Positions 40,951 through 51,906 of a DNA stretch of 64,000 nt are shown here, one piece after another. The notes beneath the pieces were generated by a model, which saw only the letters and a list, made by a program, of their open reading frames with translations, was not told where the DNA came from and searched no databases. Origin of the DNA: Brevundimonas sp. G8 (GTDB lineage: Bacteria > Pseudomonadota > Alphaproteobacteria > Caulobacterales > Caulobacteraceae); NCBI RefSeq assembly GCF_902506205.1, contig NZ_LR732816.1, forward strand, positions 1 to 64,000, read 5' to 3'. Made by a program: the position numbers and the translations under genes. Within the stretch, counting starts at the first letter, position 1. Every line of letters starts with the position of its first letter.

Positions 40951-40966
40951 GGAGGCCTCGGCCTCC
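40951..40966. terminator. Stem-loop between convergent aminotransferase and TerB-like genes
   Basis: GGAGGCC (40951-40957) and GGCCTCC (40960-40966) around TC, followed by CCTTCTG. It lies 12 bp after the aminotransferase stop and 10 bp before the stop of the convergent gene, so it may serve both. The U-tract is weak and the loop small. Confidence 0.5.
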
Positions 40967-40976
40967 CCTTCTGCGT

Positions 40977-41975
40977 TCAGTCCGCCAGTTGATCGATCAG
41001 CGGCCGCAGTGTCGCATCGGTCGTCGGCGCGATCTCCTGCAGGAAGGCGATCAGGGCCCGTTCGTTATCGTCGAAATCGCCATCACGACCGATCCGGTCG
41101 ATCAGCCAGCGCGCTTCGTCCTGATCGACGGGCGCGCTGGTCTCGGCGGCGCCTACGGTCTGCGCCAGCCGATCAGAAAAGACGTCGTCGGCACGGGATT
41201 GGTCTAACGCCCAGCGCATGAACCGCCCGACATAACCGGCGCGTTCCAGATCGCGAGACTGTCCAGGCGCCTCGCCAAACCGTTTCTCCATGCCGCGGAA
41301 AATGCCGTCGTCCAGGTCGGCCAGCCACCGTTCACGACGTAAAGCCTCCTCTCGCTCAGGGGCTATCCAGCCGGCGGAGGCCGTCACCGCATTGGCGACT
41401 GCGCGCATAAAGAAGTCCGTCCATGTCGGATCGTTCGCCGCGCCTCTCGTGGCGTCGTTAAGGTCGAACAGGGCCTCGGCCTCCTCGCGCGAGACCGCCA
41501 GTCGCCCAGGGCCCGACGGCGCAAATACCAGCCGCCGCAACCGCGCCACTTCGCTGGCGCTGATGATTCCGTCGTTATCGACAACCGACCGCGTCACCAG
41601 CGAGAGCCCGAAGGCGGCCAGGAAGGATGGCGCCGCGTCAGCCAATTCCAGCACCCGGACGACAATCTCGACCTCGGTGCCGTCCCGCAACCGGCCGTCG
41701 GCCTTTATCCGTGCAACCAACCATTCCGCCTGGGCGTCGGTGACATAGCCTGCCGGTTCCTGCTGTCTCACCAGCCAGTCGGTCAGCGCCTCTATGAAGA
41801 ACTCCCGCCATTCCTTGGACTGACGCTCGGTCCCCTCATCGACGACGAACAAAGCCTCGACTTCGTCCTTGGTGACCGTGATCGCGCCGAACACCTCACG
41901 GCGAAGGGCGAGTACGTCGTCGGGACCAACCTCCCCGCTCGCGACGATCGCCGCACAAAGAGCCGTCAAGGCCAT
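40977..41975 (-). CDS. Unrecognised protein with four TerB/EF-hand-like acidic loops
   Basis: 332 residues, apparently cytoplasmic, mostly helical and acidic. I do not recognise a named family. Four loops share a pattern 'hydrophobic-x-D/S-G-x-I/L/V-x-x-x-E/D': ASGEVGPDD (12-20), ADGRLRDGTE (92-101), DNDGIISASE (133-142) and RDGDFDDNE (297-305). The loop at 133-142 matches an EF-hand at positions 3, 5, 6, 8 and 12. Two longer repeats align: residues ~12-90 and ~130-220 both run 'LRR-x-V-F ... EAEALF ... W-x-x-FF-x-x-A'. GGAGG lies before the ATG. TerB-like helical folds carry similar loops; calcium or other metal binding is possible but unproven. Confidence 0.75.
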   Translation of the reverse strand: MALTALCAAIVASGEVGPDDVLALRREVFGAITVTKDEVEALFVVDEGTERQSKEWREFFIEALTDWLVRQQEPAGYVTDAQAEWLVARIKADGRLRDGTEVEIVVRVLELADAAPSFLAAFGLSLVTRSVVDNDGIISASEVARLRRLVFAPSGPGRLAVSREEAEALFDLNDATRGAANDPTWTDFFMRAVANAVTASAGWIAPEREEALRRERWLADLDDGIFRGMEKRFGEAPGQSRDLERAGYVGRFMRWALDQSRADDVFSDRLAQTVGAAETSAPVDQDEARWLIDRIGRDGDFDDNERALIAFLQEIAPTTDATLRPLIDQLAD

Positions 41976-42046
41976 GTCATCCTCCGCCGATTTGGCGAAG
42001 ACTTAGCAACCTGATGATTACATCGGACCTAACGGAAACGCCGATC

Positions 42047-42322
42047 TCAGGTGCTGGGCTGCGTATAGACGACGCGACAGTCGCCATCGATGGTCGTGTA
42101 GCGATTGTTCGCCGCGTCCACGAACGAGATCCGGCCACCGTCGTCATACTCGACCTTGCCGGTCGACCGGCCCTTGAAGTTCTCGACCCCATAGGTCCAG
42201 CAGGTGATGTCAGCCGGCTTGTCGCCCCATGTGGCGTCGTTGCGGGCGCGCTTGCTGTCGGTGCAGGCGGACAGGGCGCTTGTCAGGGCGATTGCGGCAA
42301 CGGCGTAGGCGAGAGCTTTCAT
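42047..42322 (-). CDS. Small putative lipoprotein
   Basis: A 91-residue protein with a lipoprotein signal peptide: hydrophobic LAYAVAAIALTSALSAC, lipobox LSAC, lipidated Cys about residue 20. The mature part (~70 residues) has a Trp/Tyr/Gly-rich segment (CWTYGVENFKGRSTGKVEYDDGG) with further cysteines (one in CRVVY) that could form a disulphide. I recognise no family. The start at 42322 is chosen for the signal; the frame is open further upstream. It lies beyond the terminator of the sec operon, so it is probably transcribed separately. Confidence 0.65.
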   Translation of the reverse strand: MKALAYAVAAIALTSALSACTDSKRARNDATWGDKPADITCWTYGVENFKGRSTGKVEYDDGGRISFVDAANNRYTTIDGDCRVVYTQPST

Positions 42323-42356
42323 AAGCCTAGCCTTGCATGGACGACGCCCAAGGAAA

Positions 42357-42385
42357 AGGCCGCCCAAGCGATGCAAGGGCGGCCT
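42357..42385 (-). terminator. Rho-independent terminator of the yajC-secD-secF operon
   Basis: Nine-bp perfect arms AGGCCGCCC and GGGCGGCCT around an 11-nt loop, followed on the gene strand by TTTCC. It starts 24 bp after the secF stop. A T-run on the other side as well (GATTTTTC) means it could work in both directions. Confidence 0.8.
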
Positions 42386-42409
42386 GATTTTTCGACGATG
42401 ATGCCCGAC

Positions 42410-43393
42410 CTACGGCCGGCTGGCCATGCCCAGCTTCACCGGCTTGGCGTCGTCGGCCAGGGCGCCGCGCTTGACGCCCCACAGCAGGATAATCGGCGCG
42501 CCGACATAGATCGACGAATAGGTGCCGATGATGATGCCGAACATCAGGGCGATCGAGAAGCCGAACAGGGCCTCGCCGCCGAAGATGGCCAGGGCCGCCA
42601 GCACCATGACGGCGGTCACGCCGGTGATGATGGTCCGCGACAGGGTCTCGTTCAGCGACAGGTCGATCACGTCGCGCAGCGGCATGGTCTTGTACTTGCG
42701 CAGATTCTCGCGAAGACGGTCGAACACCACCACGGTATCGTTCATCGAATAGCCGATGACGGTCAGGACGGCGGCGACCATGTTCAGGCTGAACTCCAGC
42801 TTGAACAGCACGATCAGGCCGAACGTCAGGATCACGTCGTGCAGCAGGCCGACCACGGCGCCGAAACCGAACTGCGGCTCGAACCGGAACCAGATGTAGA
42901 GGAACATCAGCCCGATCGCGACGCCCAGCGCCAAGAGGCCCGAGGTGAACAACTCGCCCGACACCTTGGAGCCGACGACGCTGACGCCCGAATAGGTGAC
43001 CTGGCCGACTGCGCCGCTGATGGCGCCCTCGACCTGGTTGACGACCTGGGTCTGATCGCGGCCTTCCGGCACCTGGAAGCGCAGGATGGCGGTCGAGCCG
43101 TCATTCGCATTGTTGTCACGCCGCGCGATGCCCTGCACCTGAACATCGCCCAGGTTCAGGCCGTTCACGGCCTCGCGCACACGATCCAGCTCGATCACCT
43201 GACCGGCCGGCTTGGACACCTCCATCGAGGCCCCGCCCCGGAAGTCGATGCCCATGTTCAGGCCGGGATAGAAGCACGACACGATCGCCGCGATGCAAAG
43301 GACCACAGACAGAACGCCGGCGAACCGGGCGTATTTGACGAAATGGAAGTTCGTCTTCTGCGGAAGCAGTTTGATGAGGGGCCATCCACGCAT
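42410..43393 (-). CDS. secF: Protein translocase subunit SecF
   Basis: A 327-residue inner-membrane protein that, with SecD, uses the proton gradient to assist export through SecYEG. Visible: the N-terminal TM with NMGIDFRGGASMEVS, a periplasmic domain, and the C-terminal TM bundle with GYSMNDTVVVFDRLREN, a SecD/F family hallmark. Several in-frame starts lie at the secD junction; I chose the ATG at 43393 as GGAG is then 8 nt upstream. It follows secD directly. Confidence 0.93.
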   Translation of the reverse strand: MRGWPLIKLLPQKTNFHFVKYARFAGVLSVVLCIAAIVSCFYPGLNMGIDFRGGASMEVSKPAGQVIELDRVREAVNGLNLGDVQVQGIARRDNNANDGSTAILRFQVPEGRDQTQVVNQVEGAISGAVGQVTYSGVSVVGSKVSGELFTSGLLALGVAIGLMFLYIWFRFEPQFGFGAVVGLLHDVILTFGLIVLFKLEFSLNMVAAVLTVIGYSMNDTVVVFDRLRENLRKYKTMPLRDVIDLSLNETLSRTIITGVTAVMVLAALAIFGGEALFGFSIALMFGIIIGTYSSIYVGAPIILLWGVKRGALADDAKPVKLGMASRP

Positions 43394-43398
43394 CGCCA

Positions 43399-44991
43399 TC
43401 ACTCCGCGATCGGCAGTTTTTTGGGCTTGGCCGTCTTGAGCCAGTAGCCGAGCAGGACCTGGGCGACCAGGACCGAAGAGAAGACCGAGGTGAAGACACC
43501 GATGGTCAGGGTCCAGGCGAACCCGCGCACCGGCCCTTCGCCGAAGATGAACATGATGCCCGCCGCGACCAGGGTCGTCAGGTTGGCGTCGATGATGGTG
43601 CCCATGGCCTTGTTGAAGCCGGCGTCCATTGAGGCGATCACGCTGCGGCCCGACCGGGCCTCGTCACGCATCCGCTCGTAGATCAGCACGTTGGCGTCCA
43701 CCGCGACGGCGAATGTCAGGATCAGACCCGCGATGCCCGGCAGGGTCAGCGTCGCCTGGGTCAGCGACATGGCCGCCACGATCAAGATGCCGTTCAGCAC
43801 CAGGCCGACAACGGACACGCCGCCGAACAGCAGCCCATAGGCCAGGATCATGAACAGCACGATGATGGCGAACCCGACCGCGGTCGACAGAGCGCCGGCC
43901 GACACGGCGTCTGCGCCCAGTTCGGCCGTCACGGTCCGGCGTTCCTCCACGTTCAGCGGCGCCGGCAGGGCCCCGCCGTTCAAGAGGTTCACTAGGGTCG
44001 AGGCTTCCTGAATGGAGAAGTTGCCGGTGATCTGGCCCGACCCGCTGGTGATCGCGCTCTGGATCGTCGGGGCCGAGATGACCTTGCCGTCCAGGATGAT
44101 GGCGAAGGGCTTCTGCAGATTGGCGGCGGTCGCCTCGCCGAACCGGCGTGCGCCGGCGCCGTCGAAGCGGAAGTCGATGGCCGGGCGGCCGCTCTGGTCC
44201 GAACCGACGCCTGCGCGGGTCAGGTTCTCGCCCGACACCAGCACGCGCTTCTTGACCAGATAGGGGGTGCCGTCTTCGCCGACCAGCAGTTCGGAATCCG
44301 GCGGGACGCGGCCCGCCTGGGCCTCGGTGACCGAGTTCTCGACGTCCACCATCTGGAACGTCAGCTGGGCCGTCTGGCCGATGACCTCCTCCAGCTTGGT
44401 CGGATCGCTCTCGCCCGGCGCCTGGACGACGATCCGGTCCGTGCCCTGGCGGGTGATGGAGGGTTCGCGCGTGCCTAGGCTGTCGATCCGGCGGCGTACC
44501 ACCTCGATCGACTGATCCACGGCCGTCGCGCCCATGCCGTTCAGCGCGACGTCGGTATAGGCGAAGCGGACGCGGTTATCACCGATGCGGCTTGCCGTGC
44601 GCTCGACCTGACCGCCCGGTCCGGCCTGACCGCCCAGTTGCTGCAACGCCTTGAACGCCGCATCGCTCTGCGCCGGATTGGCCAGGGTCACGATGACGCC
44701 GCCGGCTTCGCGTTGGAAGCCGTTGGTGGCGATGCCCGCGCCGCTCAGCGTGACCCGGACGTCTTCGATCAGGTTGGTGACGCGCTTCTCGCGCATCGCC
44801 GGCACATCGACTTCCAGCAGCAGATACGAACCGCCCTGAAGGTCCAGCCCCAGGTTCAGCTTGTTCTTGGGCACGAAGCCCGGAAGCGCCGCGCGTTGGG
44901 CATCCGACAGCACGTTCGGGAATGCGAACAGGCAGCCGAAGACGGCCGCAGCGACGACGAGTATGACTTTCCAGCGCGACAGCTGAATCAT
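43399..44991 (-). CDS. secD: Protein translocase subunit SecD
   Basis: A 530-residue inner-membrane protein. The N-terminal TM is followed by LNLGLDLQGGSYLLLEVD, then the large periplasmic domain, then six TM segments including TLTLPGIAGLILTFAVAVDANVLIYERMRDE, the region with the proton-path Asp (shown to mark the place near residue 430). Length is near the usual 530-620. It lies 34 bp after yajC and directly before secF. Confidence 0.95.
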   Translation of the reverse strand: MIQLSRWKVILVVAAAVFGCLFAFPNVLSDAQRAALPGFVPKNKLNLGLDLQGGSYLLLEVDVPAMREKRVTNLIEDVRVTLSGAGIATNGFQREAGGVIVTLANPAQSDAAFKALQQLGGQAGPGGQVERTASRIGDNRVRFAYTDVALNGMGATAVDQSIEVVRRRIDSLGTREPSITRQGTDRIVVQAPGESDPTKLEEVIGQTAQLTFQMVDVENSVTEAQAGRVPPDSELLVGEDGTPYLVKKRVLVSGENLTRAGVGSDQSGRPAIDFRFDGAGARRFGEATAANLQKPFAIILDGKVISAPTIQSAITSGSGQITGNFSIQEASTLVNLLNGGALPAPLNVEERRTVTAELGADAVSAGALSTAVGFAIIVLFMILAYGLLFGGVSVVGLVLNGILIVAAMSLTQATLTLPGIAGLILTFAVAVDANVLIYERMRDEARSGRSVIASMDAGFNKAMGTIIDANLTTLVAAGIMFIFGEGPVRGFAWTLTIGVFTSVFSSVLVAQVLLGYWLKTAKPKKLPIAE

Positions 44992-45025
44992 GAGGGCGGT
45001 CTCGGTTCAGCGATACGCGAGCGTA

Positions 45026-45343
45026 TCAGGCCTTGGAATCGTTGGCGGCGATGGCGGTGCGGTTGCGCACCTCGGCGATCATGGACTTGACCACGCGCAC
45101 GTTGACGCTCGGCGCGATCTCGACATTGACCTCGGCTTCTTCGACGCGGGTGACCTTGCCGATCATGCCGCTGCCCAAGACGACGGTGTCGCCACGCTTG
45201 ACCGCGCCGATGGCCGTCGCATGTTCCTTGGCGCGCTTCTGCTGCGGACGGATCAGCAGGAAGTAGAACAGGATGAAGATGCCGATGATGGGCGCGAAGC
45301 CGATCAGTTGCGCCACCAAGCCGCCGTCAGCCGCTCCGCCCAT
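45026..45343 (-). CDS. yajC: Preprotein translocase subunit YajC
   Basis: A 105-residue single-span membrane protein: short N-terminus, TM segment IGFAPIIGIFILFYFLLI, then RPQQKRAKEH, the family hallmark, and a small cytoplasmic domain with GMIGKVTRV. It binds SecDF. First gene of yajC-secD-secF. Confidence 0.95.
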   Translation of the reverse strand: MGGAADGGLVAQLIGFAPIIGIFILFYFLLIRPQQKRAKEHATAIGAVKRGDTVVLGSGMIGKVTRVEEAEVNVEIAPSVNVRVVKSMIAEVRNRTAIAANDSKA

Positions 45344-45447
45344 GGGTAGTCTCCGAACACAGAAGGGGCAGCCCTCGTCGGCGCCCCATTAAAACGAGGC
45401 GCGGAACCTAGGGCCGCGCCTCGCGGATTGCAACGCGACTAAATCGA

Positions 45448-46542
45448 TCAGCGCGGCAATACCGTCAGAGGATCGATCGCGACGGGGTCGTCGCCGCGCA
45501 TCTGGCGGGTCTCGAAGTGGATCGAGGGGCGCCCATCGCCGGCCGTCAGACCCACGGTGCCGATCTGCTGACCGGCCCGCACGTCCTCGCCGTCGCGCAC
45601 CGTCGCCGAACCCAGATGGCCATAGACCGTGCGCCAGCCGTTGGCGTGGACCACCAGAACCGTCAGCCCCTGCCCGACCAGATCGTCGCCGACATAGGCC
45701 ACGCGCCCGGCGGCCGAGGCGCTGACAGCCGCGCCCGCAGATGCGCCGATGTTCACGCCATTGTTGCGCTCGCCCATGCCGACCGGGCCGAACCGGCGCA
45801 CGATGTCGCCGCGCACGGGCCACAGCAGATTCGGCTGGCCGGTTGCGACCGGGCCTTGCGCGGTCGGCGCCTGGGCCGGCCCCGACGTGAAGGGTTGCGT
45901 CACGGGCCGCGTCTGCACCGGCAGGGCCGCATTGCCCGAGGGCGGCGGAGGCGGCGGCGGGATCACGCCATTGTTCGGCACCAACACCCCGACGGGCGAG
46001 GCGCCGGTCGCATAGGGATCATTGCCGGTATCCACCGCCGCTTCCGGCAGGATGATTCGCTGACCCGTCGTGATCGCCCCGCGCGGCCCCAGACCGTTCA
46101 GGTCGATCAGCGTCTGCACCGGCGTCTGGAACCGCCGCCCGACGCCCGAGATCGTATCGCCCGGCTGGATCACATAGGCCGCGCCCGGTCGAACCGGTCC
46201 CGACGACGGCGGCGGCTGATAGGCCGGGGGCTGATATGCGGGCGGCTGATAGGCCGGCTGGCCGGGATTCATGCTGACGGTCGGCGGCAGCGCCCCGCCC
46301 TCGACCTGACCGATCGGCGCCGTCGCAGGCGGCGGCGATTCATACGGCGCAGGCTGATACGGCTGGTTCTGCTGACCATTCGGATAGGCCGGCTGCTGCG
46401 GATAGGCGCCCTGGCCCTGAGCCGGCGCCGGGTTCGCATGCGTCGAATAGCGTGGCTCGGACGGATAGCTGATGCAGGCCGCCGTGCTCAGCGACGCCCC
46501 CGCCACCAGAACCGCTCTCATCCAGCCCGAAATCACCGCCAC
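45448..46542 (-). CDS. LysM-LytM lipoprotein with degenerate LytM domain (NlpD/DipM-like)
   Basis: A 364-residue predicted lipoprotein (signal ending LSTAAC-I). Residues ~25-120 are a Pro/Gln/Tyr-rich linker with PAYQPP repeats, one LysM domain follows (YVIQPGDTISGVGRRF ... TGQRIILP, ~122-167), then a Pro-rich linker, then a C-terminal LytM/M23 domain (~240-364). The first zinc motif reads NNGVNIG where active enzymes have H-x-x-x-D, and the final motif is IHFETR, so it should be inactive. Such degenerate factors (EnvC, NlpD, Caulobacter DipM) activate amidases at division. From memory, Caulobacter dipM sits next to pcm too, so orthology is likely, though this protein has fewer LysM domains. 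Confidence 0.82.
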   Translation of the reverse strand: MAVISGWMRAVLVAGASLSTAACISYPSEPRYSTHANPAPAQGQGAYPQQPAYPNGQQNQPYQPAPYESPPPATAPIGQVEGGALPPTVSMNPGQPAYQPPAYQPPAYQPPPSSGPVRPGAAYVIQPGDTISGVGRRFQTPVQTLIDLNGLGPRGAITTGQRIILPEAAVDTGNDPYATGASPVGVLVPNNGVIPPPPPPPSGNAALPVQTRPVTQPFTSGPAQAPTAQGPVATGQPNLLWPVRGDIVRRFGPVGMGERNNGVNIGASAGAAVSASAAGRVAYVGDDLVGQGLTVLVVHANGWRTVYGHLGSATVRDGEDVRAGQQIGTVGLTAGDGRPSIHFETRQMRGDDPVAIDPLTVLPR

Positions 46543-46847
46543 CGGCTGCTCCTCACATGGTTAAACTCGCCCGCCCGGTGTGCCCGCTCGCGCCCCATAA
46601 GCCAACCCCGCAATCATCGCGGAATTGGGGCGCGAAGGTTAACGGGGAAGCCGAATATGTCTCCTCCCCACATCGTGGGGAGGTGGCGCGACGCCTCTTC
46701 GCGTCGTGACGGAGGGGCTCTTCACCGCATCACAGGCGCACGTGGGACTTCAAGAACCCCTCCACCGCGCAGCCTGTCCTCGGGCTCGCCTTTGGCGAGA
46801 CCCGGGGGCGGTCCCCCTCCCCACGATGTGGGGAGGAAACGATAGCG
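46543..46847. other. 305-bp intergenic region between LysM-LytM gene and pcm
   Basis: No gene is seen. The region is largely filled by a 176-bp composite repeat (46662-46837). The remaining ~120 bp upstream of the lipoprotein gene should hold its promoter; GGTTAACGGGG (46637-46647) contains one TTAAC half-site of the CtrA type, which is not evidence by itself. Confidence 0.5.
46662..46837. repeat. Composite intergenic repeat, copy 1 (complete), 22-bp terminal inverted repeats
   Basis: The ends (46662-46683 and 46816-46837) are perfect 22-bp inverted copies of each other, and each is itself a hairpin (CCTCCCCAC / GTGGGGAGG around three bases). Inside are a second hairpin (GACGC / GCGTC), a long-range pair GGAGGGG / CCCCTCC bracketing a conserved sequence with CTTCACCGCATC and GTGGGACTTC, and another stem in the right third. 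It ends 10 bp from the pcm stop. A second, partial copy lies upstream of serS. It resembles a non-coding REP/MITE-type element. Confidence 0.75.
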
Positions 46848-47492
46848 TCACCCCTCCTTCGCCATCCCCTCGACCAAGGGCACAAACCGCACCTCCGTCA
46901 GGCTCTCGCGGTGGAACGAGCCATCGCCCTGCCCCACATAGCGGTGCAGCATCTGCACCGACGTGCGTCCGACCGGCGCGACCAGCACCCCGTTCGGCTT
47001 CAGCTGCTTCAGCAGTTCGGTCGGCTCCGTCGGCGACGCGGCCGTGACCATGATCCGGTCGAACGGCGCCTGCTCGGCCCAGCCCAGGCCGCCGTCGCCG
47101 TGCTTGGTGATGACATTGTCGATCTGAAGCGTGCGCAGCTTGGCCTCGGCCTCGACCAGCAGGCTGCGATACCGCTCCACCGAATAGACATAGCGCGCCA
47201 GCCGGCTCAACACCGCGCACTGGTATCCACTGCCTGTGCCGATCTCCAGCACACGATGCCGCGCCTGCACCTCCAGCGCCTGGGTCATCAGACCGACGAT
47301 ATAGGGCTGGCTGATCGTCTGGGCGCAGTCGATCGGCAGGGCCTGATCCTCCCACGCCTGATCCAAAAACTTCTCGTGAACGAAGACCGCGCGGTCGATG
47401 CTCTCCATCGCCTTCAGCACGCGCGGATCCGTGACCCCCTGCTGCCTCAGCGACAGGATCAAGCGCCCGGCCCGGTCGTCGTGGAGGTTCAT
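46848..47492 (-). CDS. pcm: Protein-L-isoaspartate O-methyltransferase
   Basis: A 214-residue methyltransferase that starts repair of isoaspartyl residues in aged proteins. The SAM-binding motif is VLEIGTGSGYQCAVLSRL; other family motifs are DQALPIDCAQTISQPYIVGLM before it and APFDRIMVTAASPTEP after it. The ATG overlaps the surE stop by 4 bp. This surE-pcm pair is conserved widely in proteobacteria. Confidence 0.95.
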   Translation of the reverse strand: MNLHDDRAGRLILSLRQQGVTDPRVLKAMESIDRAVFVHEKFLDQAWEDQALPIDCAQTISQPYIVGLMTQALEVQARHRVLEIGTGSGYQCAVLSRLARYVYSVERYRSLLVEAEAKLRTLQIDNVITKHGDGGLGWAEQAPFDRIMVTAASPTEPTELLKQLKPNGVLVAPVGRTSVQMLHRYVGQGDGSFHRESLTEVRFVPLVEGMAKEG

Positions 47493-48283
47493 GCAGCCGT
47501 CACCAAAGTTTTAGGCGGCGCCCCGCCCAGCACCTTCTTCAGGTCATGCACGCTGGTCATATGCGTCAGGTCGATATGCAGCGGCGTGACCGAAATCCGC
47601 CCTTCCTCGATGGCCCTCAGGTCCGTGCCCTCGGCATGTTCCTGCTTCTCGCCGCGGAAGCTCATCCAATAATAGTCGCGCCCGCGCAGGTCGACGCGCC
47701 GCACCGCATGCATCTCGCCCACATTGCGGAATCCCTGCGTCGTCACCTCGACCTGCTCCACCGCTTCCGGTGGGCGGTTGGGGAAGTTCAGGTTCATCAC
47801 CACGCCCGGCGCCCATTTCTGGTCCAACAGGCGGCTGATGATGGCCGGCGCGAACGCCTCCGCCGTCTCCCAATGCGCCACGACCTCGTCGTGGAACCGC
47901 TCCAGGCTCTGACTCAGGGCGATGGAGCGGATGCCGAACGCCATCCCCTGCAACGCGCCCGCCACCGTGCCGGAATAGCTGACGTCCTCGCCGATATTGT
48001 GCCCCCGGTTCACCCCCGACAGCACCAGATCCGGCTTGTCCGGCATCAGGTCGTTGACCGCCAGCACGACGCAGTCCGTCGGCGTTCCCGTCACCGCAAA
48101 CCGCTTCTCGCCCAGGTTCATCACCCGCAGCGGCTCGGTCAGGGTGATCCCCCGCCCCTTGCCCGACTGCTCGACCGCAGGCGCGCACACCCACACGTCG
48201 TCGCTCAAGGTGCGCGCGATCCGCTCAAGACATTCAAGGCCTTCCGCCTCGATCCCGTCGTCGTTGGTCAGGAGAATACGCAC
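47489..48283 (-). CDS. surE: 5'-nucleotidase SurE
   Basis: A 264-residue metal-dependent nucleoside-monophosphate phosphatase. The metal site begins with ILLTNDDGIEAEGL (Asp8, Asp9) and continues with the conserved Ser in PAVEQSGKGRGIT and Asn in LVLSGVNRGHNIGEDVSYSGT. Length is normal. It lies just downstream of a 127-bp inverted-repeat element that separates it from serS, and is coupled to pcm. Confidence 0.95.
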   Translation of the reverse strand: MRILLTNDDGIEAEGLECLERIARTLSDDVWVCAPAVEQSGKGRGITLTEPLRVMNLGEKRFAVTGTPTDCVVLAVNDLMPDKPDLVLSGVNRGHNIGEDVSYSGTVAGALQGMAFGIRSIALSQSLERFHDEVVAHWETAEAFAPAIISRLLDQKWAPGVVMNLNFPNRPPEAVEQVEVTTQGFRNVGEMHAVRRVDLRGRDYYWMSFRGEKQEHAEGTDLRAIEEGRISVTPLHIDLTHMTSVHDLKKVLGGAPPKTLVTAA

Positions 48284-48290
48284 TTTAAAC

Positions 48291-48417
48291 TCCGCTCATC
48301 CCGGCGAAAGCCGGGACCCAGTTCTGTCGCTCGGCAGTGCGTTGGATCGAAGGCGCTAGAATATTACGCGGTTTTCGCCCAAAGCACTGGGTCCCGGCTT
48401 TCGCCGGGATGAGCGGA
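48291..48417. repeat. 127-bp element with 32-bp perfect inverted repeats
   Basis: Arms at 48291-48322 and 48386-48417 are perfect inverted copies; each contains the smaller hairpin CCGGC-GAAA-GCCGG. The 63-bp centre shows no further symmetry. It fills the space between serS (ends 48422) and surE (starts 48283). Sequences with TCATCCCGGCGAAAGCCGGG recur in many Caulobacterales genomes as I remember them, so this is probably a REP/MITE element. In the serS-surE transcript it would fold into one long hairpin and may limit read-through. Confidence 0.8.
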
Positions 48418-48421
48418 AAAA

Positions 48422-49921
<1,500 letters not shown>

Positions 49922-49949
49922 TCACGGGCAACGCGCGAAGGCGGATGCA

Positions 49950-50064
49950 TCGTCTCCTCCCCATTTCATGGGGAAGAAACGCGGCGCGCCTTCGCGCCGT
50001 GACGGAGGGGTTCTTCACCGCATCGCAGGCGCCTGTGGGACTTCGAGAGCCCCTCCACCGCTTA
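49950..50064. repeat. Composite intergenic repeat, copy 2 (left part only)
   Basis: It has the same layout as the copy near pcm: first hairpin TCCCCAT / ATGGGGA, second hairpin GGCGCG / CGCGCC, then GGAGGGG ... CCCCTCC bracketing TTCTTCACCGCATC and GTGGGACTTC. In the ~59 bp of the bracketed part most positions agree with copy 1. The hairpins differ in sequence but keep pairing, which suggests structure is conserved. The right third and terminal repeat of copy 1 are missing. Confidence 0.7.
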
Positions 50065-50072
50065 ACCTACGC

Positions 50073-50172
50073 CGCCGCCGCCCCCCGAGCCCACGGAGCC
50101 CACCGATCCGGTTGCGCCGGTCCCGCCGGCTCCCCCCGAACCGCCGACCCCGCCCACGCCGCCGTCGGCCTG
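50073..50172 (+). other. Orphan Pro-rich coding-like tail (or Gly-rich on the other strand)
   Basis: In one + frame this reads as a Pro-rich peptide (PEPTEPTDPVAPVPPAPPEP, then PTPPTPPSA) ending in TGA, 14 bp before a strong terminator. An in-frame TAA at 50064-50066 and no start codon mean it is not a complete gene. The minus strand reads Gly-rich (GGSGGAGGTGATGSVG) with an upstream stop. It looks like the end of a lost gene, possibly cut by the repeat next to it. Confidence 0.35.
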
Positions 50173-50185
50173 AGCTCAGAACTGA

Positions 50186-50217
50186 AAAGGCCCCGCGGAG
50201 CGATCGGCGGGGCCTTT
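50186..50217. terminator. Strong terminator-like stem-loop
   Basis: Eleven-bp perfect arms AAAGGCCCCGC and GCGGGGCCTTT around a 10-nt loop, followed by GTTT on + and TTCAG on -. It can act in either direction: for whatever ended at 50172 on +, and as a back-up for gatB on -. Confidence 0.7.
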
Positions 50218-50284
50218 GTTTAGTTGAACGCGTCGCTCAAGCAGCGAGCGACCGCGTCGCGAGCGTTAGCGACCAGCTGGGGGT

Positions 50285-50304
50285 TTGGGGGCCGCAGCCC
50301 CCAA
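50285..50304 (-). terminator. Stem-loop directly after gatB
   Basis: Eight-bp perfect arms TTGGGGGC and GCCCCCAA around four bases, three bases after the gatB stop. There is no U-tract, so it may protect the 3' end rather than terminate. Confidence 0.45.
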
Positions 50305-50307
50305 GTA

Positions 50308-51810
<1,503 letters not shown>

Positions 51811-51906
51811 CCGTCCGTCCTAGCGCCCTCGTCGGCGGCGAGAAAGGGGGCTGTCTTGATGATGTCGCGAAAGGCGATCAACTTCCGCCTCTCAACGGAG
51901 ATTTCG

